Positions 10,900 to 20,049 of a stretch of DNA of 64,000 nucleotides are shown one piece after another (the first letter of the stretch is position 1; each line of letters opens with the position of its first letter). The position numbers and the translations under genes are program-made. The stretch comes from Notamacropus eugenii (lineage: Eukaryota; Chordata; Mammalia; Diprotodontia; Macropodidae): the NCBI RefSeq assembly GCF_028372415.1, contig NC_092872.1, forward strand, positions 547,768,205-547,832,204, given 5' to 3'. The notes beneath the pieces are model-generated. The model did not search any database. It was not told the origin of the DNA and worked only from the letters and a program-made list of their open reading frames with translations.

Positions 10900-10958
10900 T
10901 GAGAGGTGACGTAGAATAATGGCTAGAAAGCTAACCTATGAGTCAAAAAGACCTAGGC
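10900..10958 (+). repeat. CORE-SINE, 5' part, split by hAT element
   Basis: 'gtagaataatggctagaaag' and 'gagtcaaaaagacctaggc' form the 5' half. The 3' half resumes at 11161 after the miniature transposon. Confidence 0.8.
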
Positions 10959-11160
10959 CGGGGTGAGGAACCTATGGCCCCAAGGCCACAGGTGGCTTTC
11001 CATGTCCTCTAGTGCAGCTCTTTGACTGACTCCAAACTTCACAGAACAAATCCCCTTAATAAAAGGATTTGTTCTGAAAAACTATTTCTCAGTCAAAAGA
11101 CCATACCCAAGGACACAGAAGACCACATGTGGCCTCAAGGCCACAAGTTCCCCACTTCTG
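10959..11160. mobile_element. hAT-type miniature transposon with 8-bp TSD
   Basis: The 202-bp element has imperfect terminal inverted repeats: left 'cggggtgaggaac' against the complement of right 'gttccccacttctg'. Sub-terminal 'ggccacaggtgg' and 'ccacatgtggcc' are also inverted. A central hairpin has 11-bp perfect arms ('agaacaaatcc' and 'ggatttgttct', about 11042-11074). Flanking 8-bp copies acctaggc (10951-10958) and acccaggc (11161-11168) differ at one base and fit a hAT target duplication. There is no transposase ORF, so it depended on an autonomous hAT. It interrupts a SINE and is younger than it. Confidence 0.85.
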
Positions 11161-11310
11161 ACCCAGGCTGAAGCCCTACCTCTAACAATGTGGACAATTC
11201 ACTTAACCTCTCAATGCCCCAGACAACTCTCTAAGAACAGTTGCTGACTTGCACTGGTAGAGGAAGCTTCCTCACTGAGAGCTCTCTATACTGATTAAAT
11301 CATAGGTCCA
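11161..11310 (+). repeat. CORE-SINE, 3' part, after hAT insertion
   Basis: 'gaagccctacctctaacaat', 'acttaacctctcaatgcccc', 'agacaactctctaagaacag' and 'ggtagaggaagcttcctcac' complete the SINE begun at 10900. The 'caactctctaag' type of 3' half also occurs at 17145. Confidence 0.82.
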
Positions 11311-11334
11311 GAATAAAAATAATGATAATTTAAA

Positions 11335-11460
11335 AATTGGAGACTGGAAATCCAAGAGAAGTTAAATGACCAACCCAAAGTCATGTAACTCAGTCAGTGC
11401 TGGAAGCAAGATTCAAACCTAGGTCTTCTGAACCTCAATCCCAGGCTCTCAGAGTTTCCA
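11335..11460 (-). repeat. MIR-type SINE, antisense
   Basis: 'gttaaatgaccaacccaaag' and 'aagattcaaacctaggtctt' are the antisense CORE and head. Confidence 0.8.
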
Positions 11461-11870
11461 GGGTACTTCAATGAATCCTAAGTCTCTAGAGTATTAAGGA
11501 AAACCCCCCTACAAAACCTCAAACATAACAAAACAACTAACAAGTAAGCTTTCTTTTCTCAGAGATGTGTCATCCAGTATTGAAGAGTATCAATGAGAGC
11601 AAAAAACAGATGAAGTCATTTTCCTTCTAGGCCACAAGAACCAGAGCAAAGCGTCTGGTCCCAGAAATCCTACAGGTATCTTTCTATTTGTTGCCTCCCA
11701 GAAATGCTAGTCAGACAGCAGCCTTGAAGATCCCTGATCTGGGTATATCCCTAGATCTGTTATGACAGACTTAAAGCAAGTCTCGACTCATACAAGCTGC
11801 TATTTTCTCAGGGAGCTTATCCCTTAAGCCTTAGATTGGTTTATAATTTTTAGTCTTCCTTCACTACCTT
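11461..11870. other. Unclassified stretch
   Basis: No repeat or gene was recognised. Confidence 0.35.
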
Positions 11871-11871
11871 T

Positions 11872-12075
11872 GGCAGGACGGTGTAGTGGAAAGGATGCTG
11901 GCTTTGGAGTCAGAGGCCCAAGGTCCCAGCTCTGTCTTTGGTGCTCAATGCCTGTGTGTGACCTTAGGCAAACTGCTGAAGTGCTGTGGGCCTCCCAGCT
12001 GCTAGTGGTACGTCTAACAACAGGGTTGGCCTAGGGGGCTCTTCCAGCTCCAAGCCTCGGGTCCTTGTCTCCAAC
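11872..12075 (+). repeat. MIR-type SINE, sense
   Basis: 'ggcaggacggtgtagtggaa', 'gctggctttggagtcagagg' and 'gtgtgaccttaggcaaactg' are typical. The minus-strand frame at 11964-12167 is a shadow of it. Confidence 0.82.
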
Positions 12076-12114
12076 ACTTTTAGAGTGGCATACCTGTAGG
12101 CTTGTCCCTGACGG

Positions 12115-12240
12115 TCTACATTTGAAGTCAGTTTAAATCCTGGCTCTGAAAGACTCTTACAATTCACTTTCTATCACTTAGTCTCAGATTGCACAAGTGG
12201 ATATAATTATCCTTGAAATAGCTATCTTCCTGCTGGATGG
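12115..12240 (+). repeat. MIR-type SINE fragment, sense
   Basis: 'tttaaatcctggctctgaaa' and 'gtggatataattatccttga' are CORE-SINE phrases. Confidence 0.55.
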
Positions 12241-12249
12241 AAGGAAAGT

Positions 12250-12625
12250 ACTTTATAAAATTTTAAAAATTTATTTTATTTTTAAGTTATGGAATAAAAC
12301 AAGCATTTCCCCTAACATAGTATAATAAAAAAAAAGATGGTTGCATATGAAACTGCAACTCTATTATGTACAATTCGCTGTTCCTTTTAAATATATAATA
12401 AAGCTATGTAAATTTATTTTTTTTCATGTTTTTCTCCTTCCCCCGCCCTAGAGATGGCTACCATTAAATACAAATATGTATATGTATATGCGTGTGTATA
12501 TGTGTATATACACATATGTATACAATGTAAAATAATTTTATTTATCAATTCTTTCTCTGGATGCAAGTATCTTCTAGTATCTTCCTACATATGTAGTTAA
12601 TTTGGGTATTATAAAAAAAGTACTT
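12250..12625 (-). repeat. L1 3' end, antisense, with TATG microsatellite
   Basis: 'acaagcatttcccctaacat', 'agatggttgcatatgaaact' and 'agagatggctaccattaaat' represent the antisense 3' UTR of a marsupial L1. A TA/TG run occupies 12472-12525. The sense counterpart of the same 3' terminus is seen at 39430-39540. Confidence 0.7.
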
Positions 12626-12639
12626 TGAAAATATACATG

Positions 12640-13020
12640 GAATCACAGTATTTTAGAATCAAAAAGGCCTCAATGGCCATCTAACCCAACCTATACACAA
12701 AACGAATCCCCACTATACATTCCCAAGAAGTGGTTGCCCAGCCTCTGCTTACAGGCCTTCAATGAGGAGTTACTCCCAGTCTTCTGAGGCTGCCCATTAC
12801 ACATTGGGATAGCTCTGATTGTAAGGGAGATTTTTGTTACAAGTAAATTTGCCTCTCTTCAACTTTAACCATTCCTCTTGGTTCTGCCCTCCAAGGCCAA
12901 ACAGAATGAATGTAATCCCTCTTTCACATGACTTGTCTTTCAAACATTTGAAAGTAGCTATCATGATCCCCTGAGGTCTCACCTCTCCAGGCTAAATATC
13001 CCCAATTCTTTCAATTGACC
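12640..13020 (-). repeat. CR1/L3 LINE 3' end, antisense (left part)
   Basis: The CR1-type 3' end is seen antisense: 'aatcacagtattttagaatc', 'catctaacccaacctataca', 'gtggttgcccagcctctgct', and the ORF end 'gaaagtagctatcatgatcc'. It is split from 13298 onward by a SINE. Confidence 0.88.
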
Positions 13021-13297
13021 AATATGGGCCATTGGTAGCTAAGTGGCAAAATGGCAAAATGGATATAAAGCATTGGGCTTGGAGTCAGAAAGGCTTGAAT
13101 TCAAATTCAGCCTCAGACACTTATCAACTCTGTGACCCTGGACAAGGTACTTAATCTCTGGTTGCCTCCATTTTTTCATCAGTAAAATGGGGATAATAAT
13201 AGCACCTACCTGTGAGAATCAAATGAGATAATAGTTATAAAGCTCTTAGCACAGTACCTGGCACATGCTGGGCTCTCTATAAATGTAAGCTATTATT
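13021..13297 (+). repeat. MIR-type SINE inserted in CR1/L3
   Basis: A full SINE ('ggtagctaagtggcaaaatg', 'tcaaattcagcctcagacac', 'aagtacttaatctctgg'-like CORE, 'acagtacctggcacatgctg'). ATATGG lies at both junctions (about 13021 and 13299), suggesting a short target duplication. It is younger than the CR1 copy. Confidence 0.85.
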
Positions 13298-13972
13298 ATA
13301 TGGCATGGACTCAAGGCTCTTCATCATGCTGGTTACCCTTCTCTGTATACTCTACAGTTCATCAATGGATTCCCCAATGGTGGTACCCAAAACTGAACAT
13401 AATACTTCAGATGTAGTCTGACCAGGTCACCTGAGGTACTATTTCTTTCCTCCTGATTCTTGAAAGCTATGCTTCTCAGGACCGCATTAACTTCTTTTGG
13501 CCTCCACAACACCTTGCTATCTCATTGATCTCACAGTCTACAAAAAACAGCAGATCTTTTTCCAATAAACTATTTTCTAATCATGCCTCACCACCCTCAC
13601 TCATCTTAAACTTGGTAAGCTGATTTTATTGAAGCCAAGTATAAGATTTTACATTCATCCTTACTCATTATCATCCCAGTGCTCTGGCTTCTCAAGATCT
13701 TTTTAGGTCTGGAATCTGTTATCTGGTTTACTAGCCATTCCTCCCAGCTTTGTGAAATCTGCCAATTTAATGAGCATGTCATACATGCCTTTGCAATAAT
13801 AAAAATGCTAAATAGCACAGAACCAAGCACAGATCACTGGGGTGCTCCACTGGACTCCTGCTGAGTTGATATCAAACCATTAAGGATGACCCTTTAAATA
13901 CATCCATCCAGCCAATTCTGAATCCATCTAATTTTAATATCATTCAACTCACATTTCTCTAATAGCAAGATT
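13298..13972 (-). pseudogene. CR1/L3 LINE RT region, antisense (right part)
   Basis: Continues the CR1 fossil into the RT C-terminal half. Antisense phrases include 'ggtacccaaaactgaacata', 'ccagcagatctttttc'-like sequence at 13550, 'tagccattcctcccagcttt', 'aatagcacagaaccaagcac' and 'tgatatcaaaccattaagga'. These encode the conserved CR1 RT blocks in the minus direction, now riddled with stops. The short plus-strand frame at 13679-13864 is a shadow. Confidence 0.88.
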
Positions 13973-14150
13973 GTTGTTGTTCAATCGTTTCCTTGTGATT
14001 CTATCAGAGGTTTTCTTGGCAGAGATGCTGGAGTTGTTTTCCCTTTCTTTCTCCAGCTCATTTTACGGATGAAGAAATTGAGGCAAACAAGGTTAAGTGA
14101 CTTGCTCAGGGTCATGCAGCTAGTAAGTGTCTGAGGCTGGATTTGAATGC
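13973..14150 (-). repeat. Marsupial composite SINE, antisense
   Basis: 'ttgttgttcaatcgtttcct', 'ttcttggcagagatgctgga', 'tctccagctcattttacgga' and 'gacttgctcagggtcatgca' follow the order of the long form seen intact at 36993-37228. The 5' head is missing. Confidence 0.88.
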
Positions 14151-14154
14151 AGTG

Positions 14155-14358
14155 GCATAGTGGGAGACTTCAGGGTCACACTAGCACTGGTCCTACAGTC
14201 AGCAGATGTAAGTTTCAGTCCTGGTTCTGAAACTTCCTAGCTGTGTGACCCTGGGCAAATAACTTAATTTCATTGACCTAAGTTTCCTTATCTGTAAAAC
14301 GGAGATAATTATAATTTTATTACCTATTTTATAGGCTGTTTAAAGAAAAGTAGTTTGT
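14155..14358 (+). repeat. MIR-type SINE, 5' part, split by L1
   Basis: 'ctgtgtgaccctgggcaaat' and 'ttatctgtaaaacggagata' are the sense CORE. The 3' part resumes at 15134-15215 after the L1 insertion. Confidence 0.85.
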
Positions 14359-15133
14359 GTTTTTTTAAATAATATTTTATTTTCCCCTAATTCCATGCAA
14401 AACCAATTTTTAACATTCATTTAAAAAAATTTTTGAGTTCCAAATTCTCTCCTTCCCTCATTCCTGGGAATGAGCAATGTGATATAGGTTATACATTTGC
14501 AAGCATATAAAACCATATTGGTCACTTTGTGGAAGAAAACCCAAACAAAAAAGAAGAAAGAAAGTGAAAAATAGTATGATTTGATCTGCATGTAGACTCC
14601 ATCAGTTCTCTCTCTGGAGGAGGATAGCATTTTTCATCATGAGTCCTTTGGGATTGTCTTGGATCATTGCATTGCTGAGAATAGCTCAGTCATTCATAGT
14701 TGTTCATCATACTATGTTGCTGTTACCGAGTACAATGTTCTCCTGGTACTTGCATCAGTTCATGCAAGTCTTTCCAGGTTTTTCTGAAATCATCCAGATT
14801 GTCATTTGTTAAAGTACAATAGTATTCCATTACAATCACATACCACAACAATTCACCAATTAATGGGCATCCCCTCAATTTCCAATTCTTTGCCACTACA
14901 AAAAGAGCTGCTATAAATATTTTTATATAAATTGGTTCTTTTCCTTTTCTAAAAAAAATCTTTTTGGGATGCAGATCTATCAGTTGGATCCTGGATCCAA
15001 GGATATACACAGTTTTATAGCCCTTTGGACATAGTTCTAAATTGCTCTCCAGAATGGTTGGATCAGTTCACAACTCTACCAAAGGTGCATTGATGTCCCA
15101 ATTTTCCCTCATTCCCTCCAACATTTATCATTT
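14359..15133 (-). mobile_element. 5'-truncated L1 with 16-bp target duplication
   Basis: The element is antisense L1. Its A-rich tail reads as T/A-rich sequence at 14359-14410, then 3' UTR ('caaattctctccttccctca', 'aagtcctttccagg'-like), then the ORF2 3' end around 14800-15060 ('taatgggcatcccctcaatt', 'ctctccagaatggttggatc'). The TSD aagaaaagtagtttgt (14343-14358) and aaggaaagtagtttgt (15134-15149) differ at one base. The TSD lies inside a SINE, so this L1 is younger than that SINE. Short frames here are shadows. Confidence 0.93.
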
Positions 15134-15189
15134 AAGGAAAGTAGTTTGTAAACCTCAAACCACTATAGAAATGGCAGCCATTCTATCAG

Positions 15190-15860
15190 CTATAGCTGGA
15201 TAGAATGAGGGACAGCTCTTCAAATAGATAAGGTAGTCAGTCTAGTTAGAAATGTCTCTGGAGAAGTTTGTCTTTAATGATGCTACCACTTATCCTTCCC
15301 TTTTTTTCCCTCTGTCTCCCCAAAGCTCTCAGTTTTCTGAAGCTACCTCTTGCTCTTACAGGCAGCAGTAATGGGAAAGATAGGGTTATGGACCAGAAGA
15401 ACCAAGACACAGGAGAAACATATAGGAACAAGTGAAGGGGATGGTCTGGGTTAGGAAGTATGGAGAAACTAAAGGTCAAGAGAGCAGGGAACCAAAGTGA
15501 GGCAGGCAGCCAGAAGTCAAAGAGTATGCAAATATTGAAGGTTAGGATGAAATAAGAGGACAAAGTCAGACAAGAAGATAGGATGAGATAAGAAAGACCA
15601 TAAGAGATAAGAAGAGCTAGAAATGGATACATCTGCCTTGAAGAGGAAGTTTTCTTATAGCCTAACATCTTGTTTTCCTAGAGCTTAGAAACCCAAGGCC
15701 TGAAGGTTATTTGTGAAGCTTTCTCTCACCCCTGGAAGGGTAGATTTGGGAATTCCTCTACTTCCTCATGCCCATTGAAATTTGCCTGTCCTGTGTCTGC
15801 TATTTGCCAGATACTCTTTTGGCAATCCAGGCATTTATTGGTACTTGTATTTAATTGGTT
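15190..15860. other. Unclassified stretch with G/A-rich segment
   Basis: 15300-15620 is purine-rich on the plus strand. A 140-codon minus-strand frame (15246-15668) is L/S/F-rich, with no domain, and is probably a composition artefact. Confidence 0.35.
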
Positions 15861-15861
15861 A

Positions 15862-15985
15862 TAATTCATTCAGCAATCCTTTATTGAGCCTCTGCTTCCT
15901 TGGACAAGGTTTTGAGGGGGATACAAAGATGAACAGAACCCAGTCACTGGGTCTCCATACTAATCAATAAGAAAAATATATAACC
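15862..15985 (-). repeat. L2 3' terminal fragment, antisense
   Basis: 'cctttattgagcctctgctt' and 'gggggatacaaagatgaaca' are the L2 3' end in antisense. Confidence 0.75.
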
Positions 15986-16029
15986 TAATATCTGCAACAT
16001 ACAATGTAAAATATTTAAGAAATGCTATC

Positions 16030-16185
16030 AATGCAATAGAATTATAGAATGGAAATTAACTTCAAGATCATCTAAATTATACCTCTCATTTTACATATGA
16101 GATAAAGATCCAGAGAGGGAAATTCACTCTCCAATGTCATCCATCTAGTTTCTCTGATGAGACTGGAACTTAAGAGCCTTGTTGT
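16030..16185 (-). repeat. MIR-type SINE, antisense
   Basis: 'agaattatagaatggaaatt', 'ctcattttacatatgagata' and 'ctccaatgtcatccatctag' occur in order. Confidence 0.72.
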
Positions 16186-16594
16186 CCCTCCAAATAATGT
16201 TTTTGCATTTATTGTAAATCTTCTTTTGCCTTTAATTAAGGGAGTAAATCTAATGGTGGATATTCGAGATGCCTGGTCAGACTAGTGCAGTATATATTTA
16301 AGAGCAGGAATGTCTTTCAGTGACATTCAAATCCTATCATGAGGACTACCAGCTCCACAGTCTTTGCCTAGGGCTAAGTCTGAGTCTAGACTCTGTTGTT
16401 TCAAGTTTCATTACTGTGCTCAGTGAAATGTGGAGGCATTCAAAACTAATTCCAGTGTGGTTCCTAATAGAAGAATACCTGCTTAACCACTACCTCTGTA
16501 AACCACTTCCTTTTGTTATAGCTCTTCAGAATTAAGCTAGACTTGTAGGAGTAAGGGAAAAAGGGAAAGGCCGACTGAATGAAGTTGCATCTAT
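16186..16594. other. Unclassified stretch
   Basis: No repeat or gene was recognised. Confidence 0.35.
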
Positions 16595-16596
16595 TG

Positions 16597-16690
16597 GATT
16601 CATTCAATAAATATTTCTGGAGTCCCTACTATGTACCTAAGCATATGCTAGGCCTATGTAAATGCAATGATACTGAGAACTCACTCTTCC
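16597..16690 (-). repeat. L2 3' terminal fragment, antisense
   Basis: 'cattcaataaatatttctgg' and 'gtccctactatgtacctaag' are the antisense L2 terminus. Confidence 0.75.
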
Positions 16691-17030
16691 AGAACAAGAC
16701 CTGCTACATACCCCCTTCAGGGATCTAGGAATATCAGAGTGCTTAAAAAACTCTCTAATGCTGTCAGCTCCATCCCCTATTCTGGTTAGTTTGTCCCACT
16801 ATTGGTTGCTAATAATTAACACCCCAGTTCTACTTATCCTTTACCATTCACTAACTTTTTCAAAGGGATATTTATTCTGAAGATATTGCAAGAATAGAAG
16901 TGCCAACTTTTGTGAGCACACTTTCCCCTATACCACTCTAGTGTGCCAAGTACACAAAAGTGAACCAAAGACTACTTTGCTTCTTCTTTCATAGAGTTTA
17001 TCCAGTAAGGGAAATAGTGAGGGAGGTAGT
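16691..17030. other. Unclassified stretch
   Basis: No repeat or gene was recognised. Confidence 0.35.
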
Positions 17031-17034
17031 GTTA

Positions 17035-17245
17035 AATGATAAAAAGCTCAGCCTCAGAATCAGGACAATGGGCATTCAGATCCCACCTCTAACACAGTGG
17101 TCATTTGACCCTGAACAAGCCAGATAATATCCCAGCACCAAAGGCAACTCTCTAAAAATGTAAATTGTGGGACTATTGCTAATTTGCATAGGTAGAGAGA
17201 TCATCCTCCCTAGGAACTCCCAGAACTCTCAAGTTTGTATAGAAG
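17035..17245 (+). repeat. MIR-type SINE, sense, 'caactctctaa' subtype
   Basis: 'cagatcccacctctaacaca', 'aaaggcaactctctaaaaat' and 'gcataggtagagagatcatc' match the subtype split by the hAT element at 10900-11310. Confidence 0.75.
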
Positions 17246-17277
17246 AAAAGGGGAAGGGAGGAGATTAAATAAGTAAT

Positions 17278-17400
17278 AATGATGGTTCACATTTGTTTAG
17301 GACCTTAAGGTTTTTGAAGTGCTTTATCTCTGTCATCTCACTTGATTGTCCACAACAACACTATTCTCCCCATTTTTATGTTTGCTTACATGTAAACAAA
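17278..17400 (-). repeat. MIR-type SINE fragment, antisense
   Basis: 'gaccttaaggtttttgaagt', 'tgtccacaacaacactattc' and 'ctccccatttttatg' are the 3' half in antisense. Confidence 0.65.
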
Positions 17401-17429
17401 CCAGTATAATATAATGAAGATATAATGTA

Positions 17430-17600
17430 AAGAGATGCTTTGTGATACAATGGAAAGAGCACGGGACTTGGGTTCAGATCCTGGCTCTGATGCTCCCTCT
17501 TTCTGAGACTCTATAAAATGTACCACCCACTCACAGGGTTGTGGTGAGGAAAGCCCATTACAATCCTCAGAGTGCTATGGAATGAATGGATATATATAAA
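17430..17600 (+). repeat. MIR-type SINE, sense
   Basis: 'gtgatacaatggaaagagca', 'ggttcagatcctggctctga' and 'acagggttgtggtgaggaaa' are present. The B-box-like motif is GGTTCAGATCC. Confidence 0.8.
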
Positions 17601-17639
17601 CATTCCTGTTATCATCTATCAATAAGATAGAACCAAAAG

Positions 17640-17844
17640 GGTACACCAAAGCCACTTTTCCAAAACCTTTCATCTCCCTTCAAACTTTCCACAACGTCCC
17701 CTCCACCAAACTCTTAACTGAAAGCTTTGTCTCATATTTCACTGAAAAAAAATTGAGGTAATTTGCAGAAAGTTTCTCCTTCCTTCCTCATCACATACCA
17801 TCCAAATATCTTCTGCCACATCTCCTCCTCTACTCTTGTTTCAT
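17640..17844 (+). repeat. L2 LINE internal region, part 1
   Basis: 'acctttcatctcccttcaaa' through 'tctcctcctctactcttgtt' is the ORF region of L2 upstream of the RT core. It is the first of the pieces of one L2 copy. Confidence 0.7.
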
Positions 17845-17961
17845 GAGGAGAAGTGAGGCTGGTGACCTGCACAGCCCTCCCTCACTCAAAACATAGTCAA
17901 GTGCAAGTCATGTCATCATTTCTCTGATGGCATGGTCTTCTTTGGCAACGAAGGACGAACA
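17845..17961 (+). mobile_element. Short LINE-derived SINE, sense, with 9-bp TSD
   Basis: The body 'gtgaggctggtgacctgcac' leads to the tail 'cttctttggcaacgaagg' plus acgaaca. The tail matches the 3' terminus of the zinc-finger LINE (48620-48660), and the body matches its 5' UTR. The perfect target duplication ttgtttcat lies at 17836-17844 and 17962-17970. Confidence 0.88.
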
Positions 17962-17970
17962 TTGTTTCAT

Positions 17971-18267
17971 ATGAAGATGTAGCCTTTCTTTCAGAGGTAA
18001 ACCCCTCTACCTGCACAAGTGGCCCCATTCTATCCTATCTCCTCCAGTAGATTGCTCCCTCTTATCATTCCCATTCTCATTTATCTTCAGTCTCTTCAGG
18101 TCTACTGGCTGTTTACCAACTGCCTTTAAACAATACCACGTCTCTCCCATTCTCAGAAAAAAAAAAAAACAACCAAAAACCTGACTTGATCCATCTCTCT
18201 GCCTCTATACCATTTCAGTGATCTCATCAATTCTCATGGTTTTAGTTTTCATCTCTACTCACAGATT
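17971..18267 (+). repeat. L2 LINE internal region, part 2
   Basis: 'cccctctacctgcacaagtg', 'attgctccctcttatcattc', 'tactggctgtttaccaactg' and 'ctgacttgatccatctctct' are sense L2 pre-RT and RT sequence. 'gatctcatcaattctcatgg' then marks a block downstream of the RT core, so the intervening RT segment is deleted in this copy. Confidence 0.85.
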
Positions 18268-18452
18268 GTCGTGTCCATCCTTCGTTTTCAAAGAAGACTA
18301 AGGCATCAGAGAAATGATGACATGACTTGAACTTGAGTTTGTTTTGAGTGACGGAGGGCTATGTAGGTCACCAGCCTCACTTCTCCAGAGCCATCTGAAT
18401 CCAGTGACCAGATATTCATCAGGATAACTAGAGATGGCCCAGGATGATGCAG
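18268..18452 (-). mobile_element. Short LINE-derived SINE, antisense
   Basis: The tail at the left ('gtccatccttcgttttcaaa'), then 'gtcaccagcctcacttctcc' and 'gaatccagtgaccagatatt', show minus orientation. CAGAT lies at both junctions (18263-18267 and about 18450), a probable short target duplication. Together with 17845-17961 it forms an opposed pair inside the same L2. Confidence 0.82.
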
Positions 18453-18532
18453 ATGATTCTCAATTTGAATTGTCCAGGTCTTTCCTTTTTCCTGACTTCC
18501 AGTCTTAAACTACTTAATAAACATCTTGAATC
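18453..18532 (+). repeat. L2 LINE internal region, part 3
   Basis: 'gatgattctcaatttgaatt' and 'tgacttccagtcttaaacta' continue the L2 RT region up to the LTR. Confidence 0.75.
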
Positions 18533-19137
18533 TGATGGGGTACAGATCCAAGCAGAGATCTTCATCCCTTACCCCAAAAGAATTTGAGTTCTATTTGTCC
18601 ATAGGCCCTGGAAAACCCCACCTTGAACTCTCTTTGAATCTTCCCACTGGATTTGGCTTTTTATGCCCAAATCTGTTACCCTTAACCTAGCCTAGCCCTC
18701 TATTGTCTGTTACTTCCTGGTTGCCTCCAATTACTTCCCACCCTTGATCCTATCAAAATCCCATTTTCTTGGTTCCTGTTATTTGACCTCTAGTCACCCC
18801 AGTCTACAGACCACTCCCATCAAGACCCTCCTTGGACTCCTCCTCCAGTCACCTCAGACTACTTGACCACCCCTAGATCCTTCCCATAGTCTTTCTGTAT
18901 ATAAGATCCATCTTGTTTCCACGAAGGTGCTCAGATTCAATCTAGCTCAGTTTCTATCTGACCTGCTTGTCAATACAAGCATTACAAATGCTCAGATTCC
19001 TTAAGAGTTTACCCAAAATGGTGGGTCTTAAATAAACTTTGTTTTTCTTTGACCAAAAGAAGGTTTGAGTTGAATTCATTCAGGTAGGACCCGGCATGTC
19101 AGGATTTTGGGGTCCTGAGCACCCCTAAACCTCAACA
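18533..19137 (+). mobile_element. Solo LTR of an endogenous retrovirus (ERV1-like)
   Basis: The 605-bp insert in L2 begins TGATGGGG and ends CCTCAACA. It contains a TATA-like 'gtatataagatcc' (about 18897-18909), polyadenylation signal AATAAAC (about 19031), and a following U5-like segment. These fit U3-R-U5 order. Flanks aatc (18529-18532) and aacc (19138-19141) could be a 4-bp target duplication with one mismatch, as in gammaretrovirus-like ERVs. No internal viral sequence (gag, pol or env) remains here, so it probably arose by LTR-LTR recombination. It has the form of a promoter, but activity is unknown. Confidence 0.8.
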
Positions 19138-19412
19138 AACCTAATACCTCATAGATATGTTAAACTCTTCATGTCCAAAACTGAACTCATCATTTTTCTC
19201 CCCAAATTCTCTCTTCTTAACTTCTCTATTATTATTGAGGGAACCATCCTCCCAGTCATCCAGGCTTGCAATCTACATGCCATTCTTGACTCCTCACTCT
19301 CATCCCCATATCCCCCAATAATAGCCAAGTCCTGTAGTTTTTCCTTTGTAACAGCTCTTGTATATTTTCCTTTCTCTCTTCTTACACCACTCACCACCCT
19401 GTTTCAGGCTAG
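19138..19412 (+). pseudogene. L2 LINE internal region, part 4
   Basis: Resumes the RT C-terminal region: 'aactcttcatgtccaaaact', 'gaaccatcctcccagtcatc', 'cttgactcctcactctcatc' and 'atagccaagtcctgtagttt'. The frame at 19171-19419 reads M-S-K-T-E-L-I-I-F-L-P, the decayed L2 'mSKTELIiFPP' block. Confidence 0.9.
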
Positions 19413-19905
19413 ACAGTAATGTTGACACAAGGCCAGTGAAACTACATCCTTTCTAAAGTACTTATTGGGTCCTTCCTGATTCTCTTAGGCTTGCTTGTCA
19501 GAAGGTGTGGTAATGTGGCTGGCTGCTTCCTGGAATGGGTGTTCATCTTTCATATTATCTTTCTTGTTTCTTAGATCAGTGCTGGCTGACTAGTATATGC
19601 TTGTTGCATGAATGAGTTCAGGGAAATGTTTACGTACAGAGTTCCTGAGTTTCCTATCCTATTGGTATGCAAATAATTTGACTGTAAGAAAAGCCAGGCT
19701 TCCTGCAGGGAAAAATTTCTTTTACCAACCCTAACTTTCACTTTGACTACCTGTTAGCTTTCACACTGCTACACAATTAACTGTCTTTGCCACTGCTCTG
19801 CTTGTCTTAGACAACATTTGGGGAATATCTAGCTGATCCAACTGTCAGTGGAAATGACAAGGGGAAGAAATATTCTAAGTATCTCTTGTGTATTGAGTCC
19901 TCTAG
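19413..19905. other. Unclassified stretch
   Basis: No repeat or gene was recognised. Confidence 0.35.
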
Positions 19906-19924
19906 GGCACTAGGGTAATATGAA

Positions 19925-20040
19925 ATTTATATAAGAAGACTGGATCCAAAGCCAAGAAATCTGGCCTCAAATCCTGGTTCTGTGTGACCCTGGGCAACTT
20001 AATTCACCTCTATGAGTTCTAGTTTTTCATTTATAAATTA
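19925..20040 (+). repeat. MIR-type SINE fragment, sense
   Basis: 'ctcaaatcctggttctgtgt' and 'gaccctgggcaacttaattc' are CORE phrases. It is cut by the L1 that follows. Confidence 0.75.
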
Positions 20041-20049
20041 TGAGTGATG

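Noticed and set aside
15246..15668. 140-codon minus-strand frame with hydrophobic stretches
   Set aside because: It arises from purine-rich plus-strand sequence and has no recognisable motif; hydrophobicity follows from base composition.
18533..19137. Possible provirus
   Set aside because: Only one LTR and no gag, pol or env sequence between it and the L2 halves.
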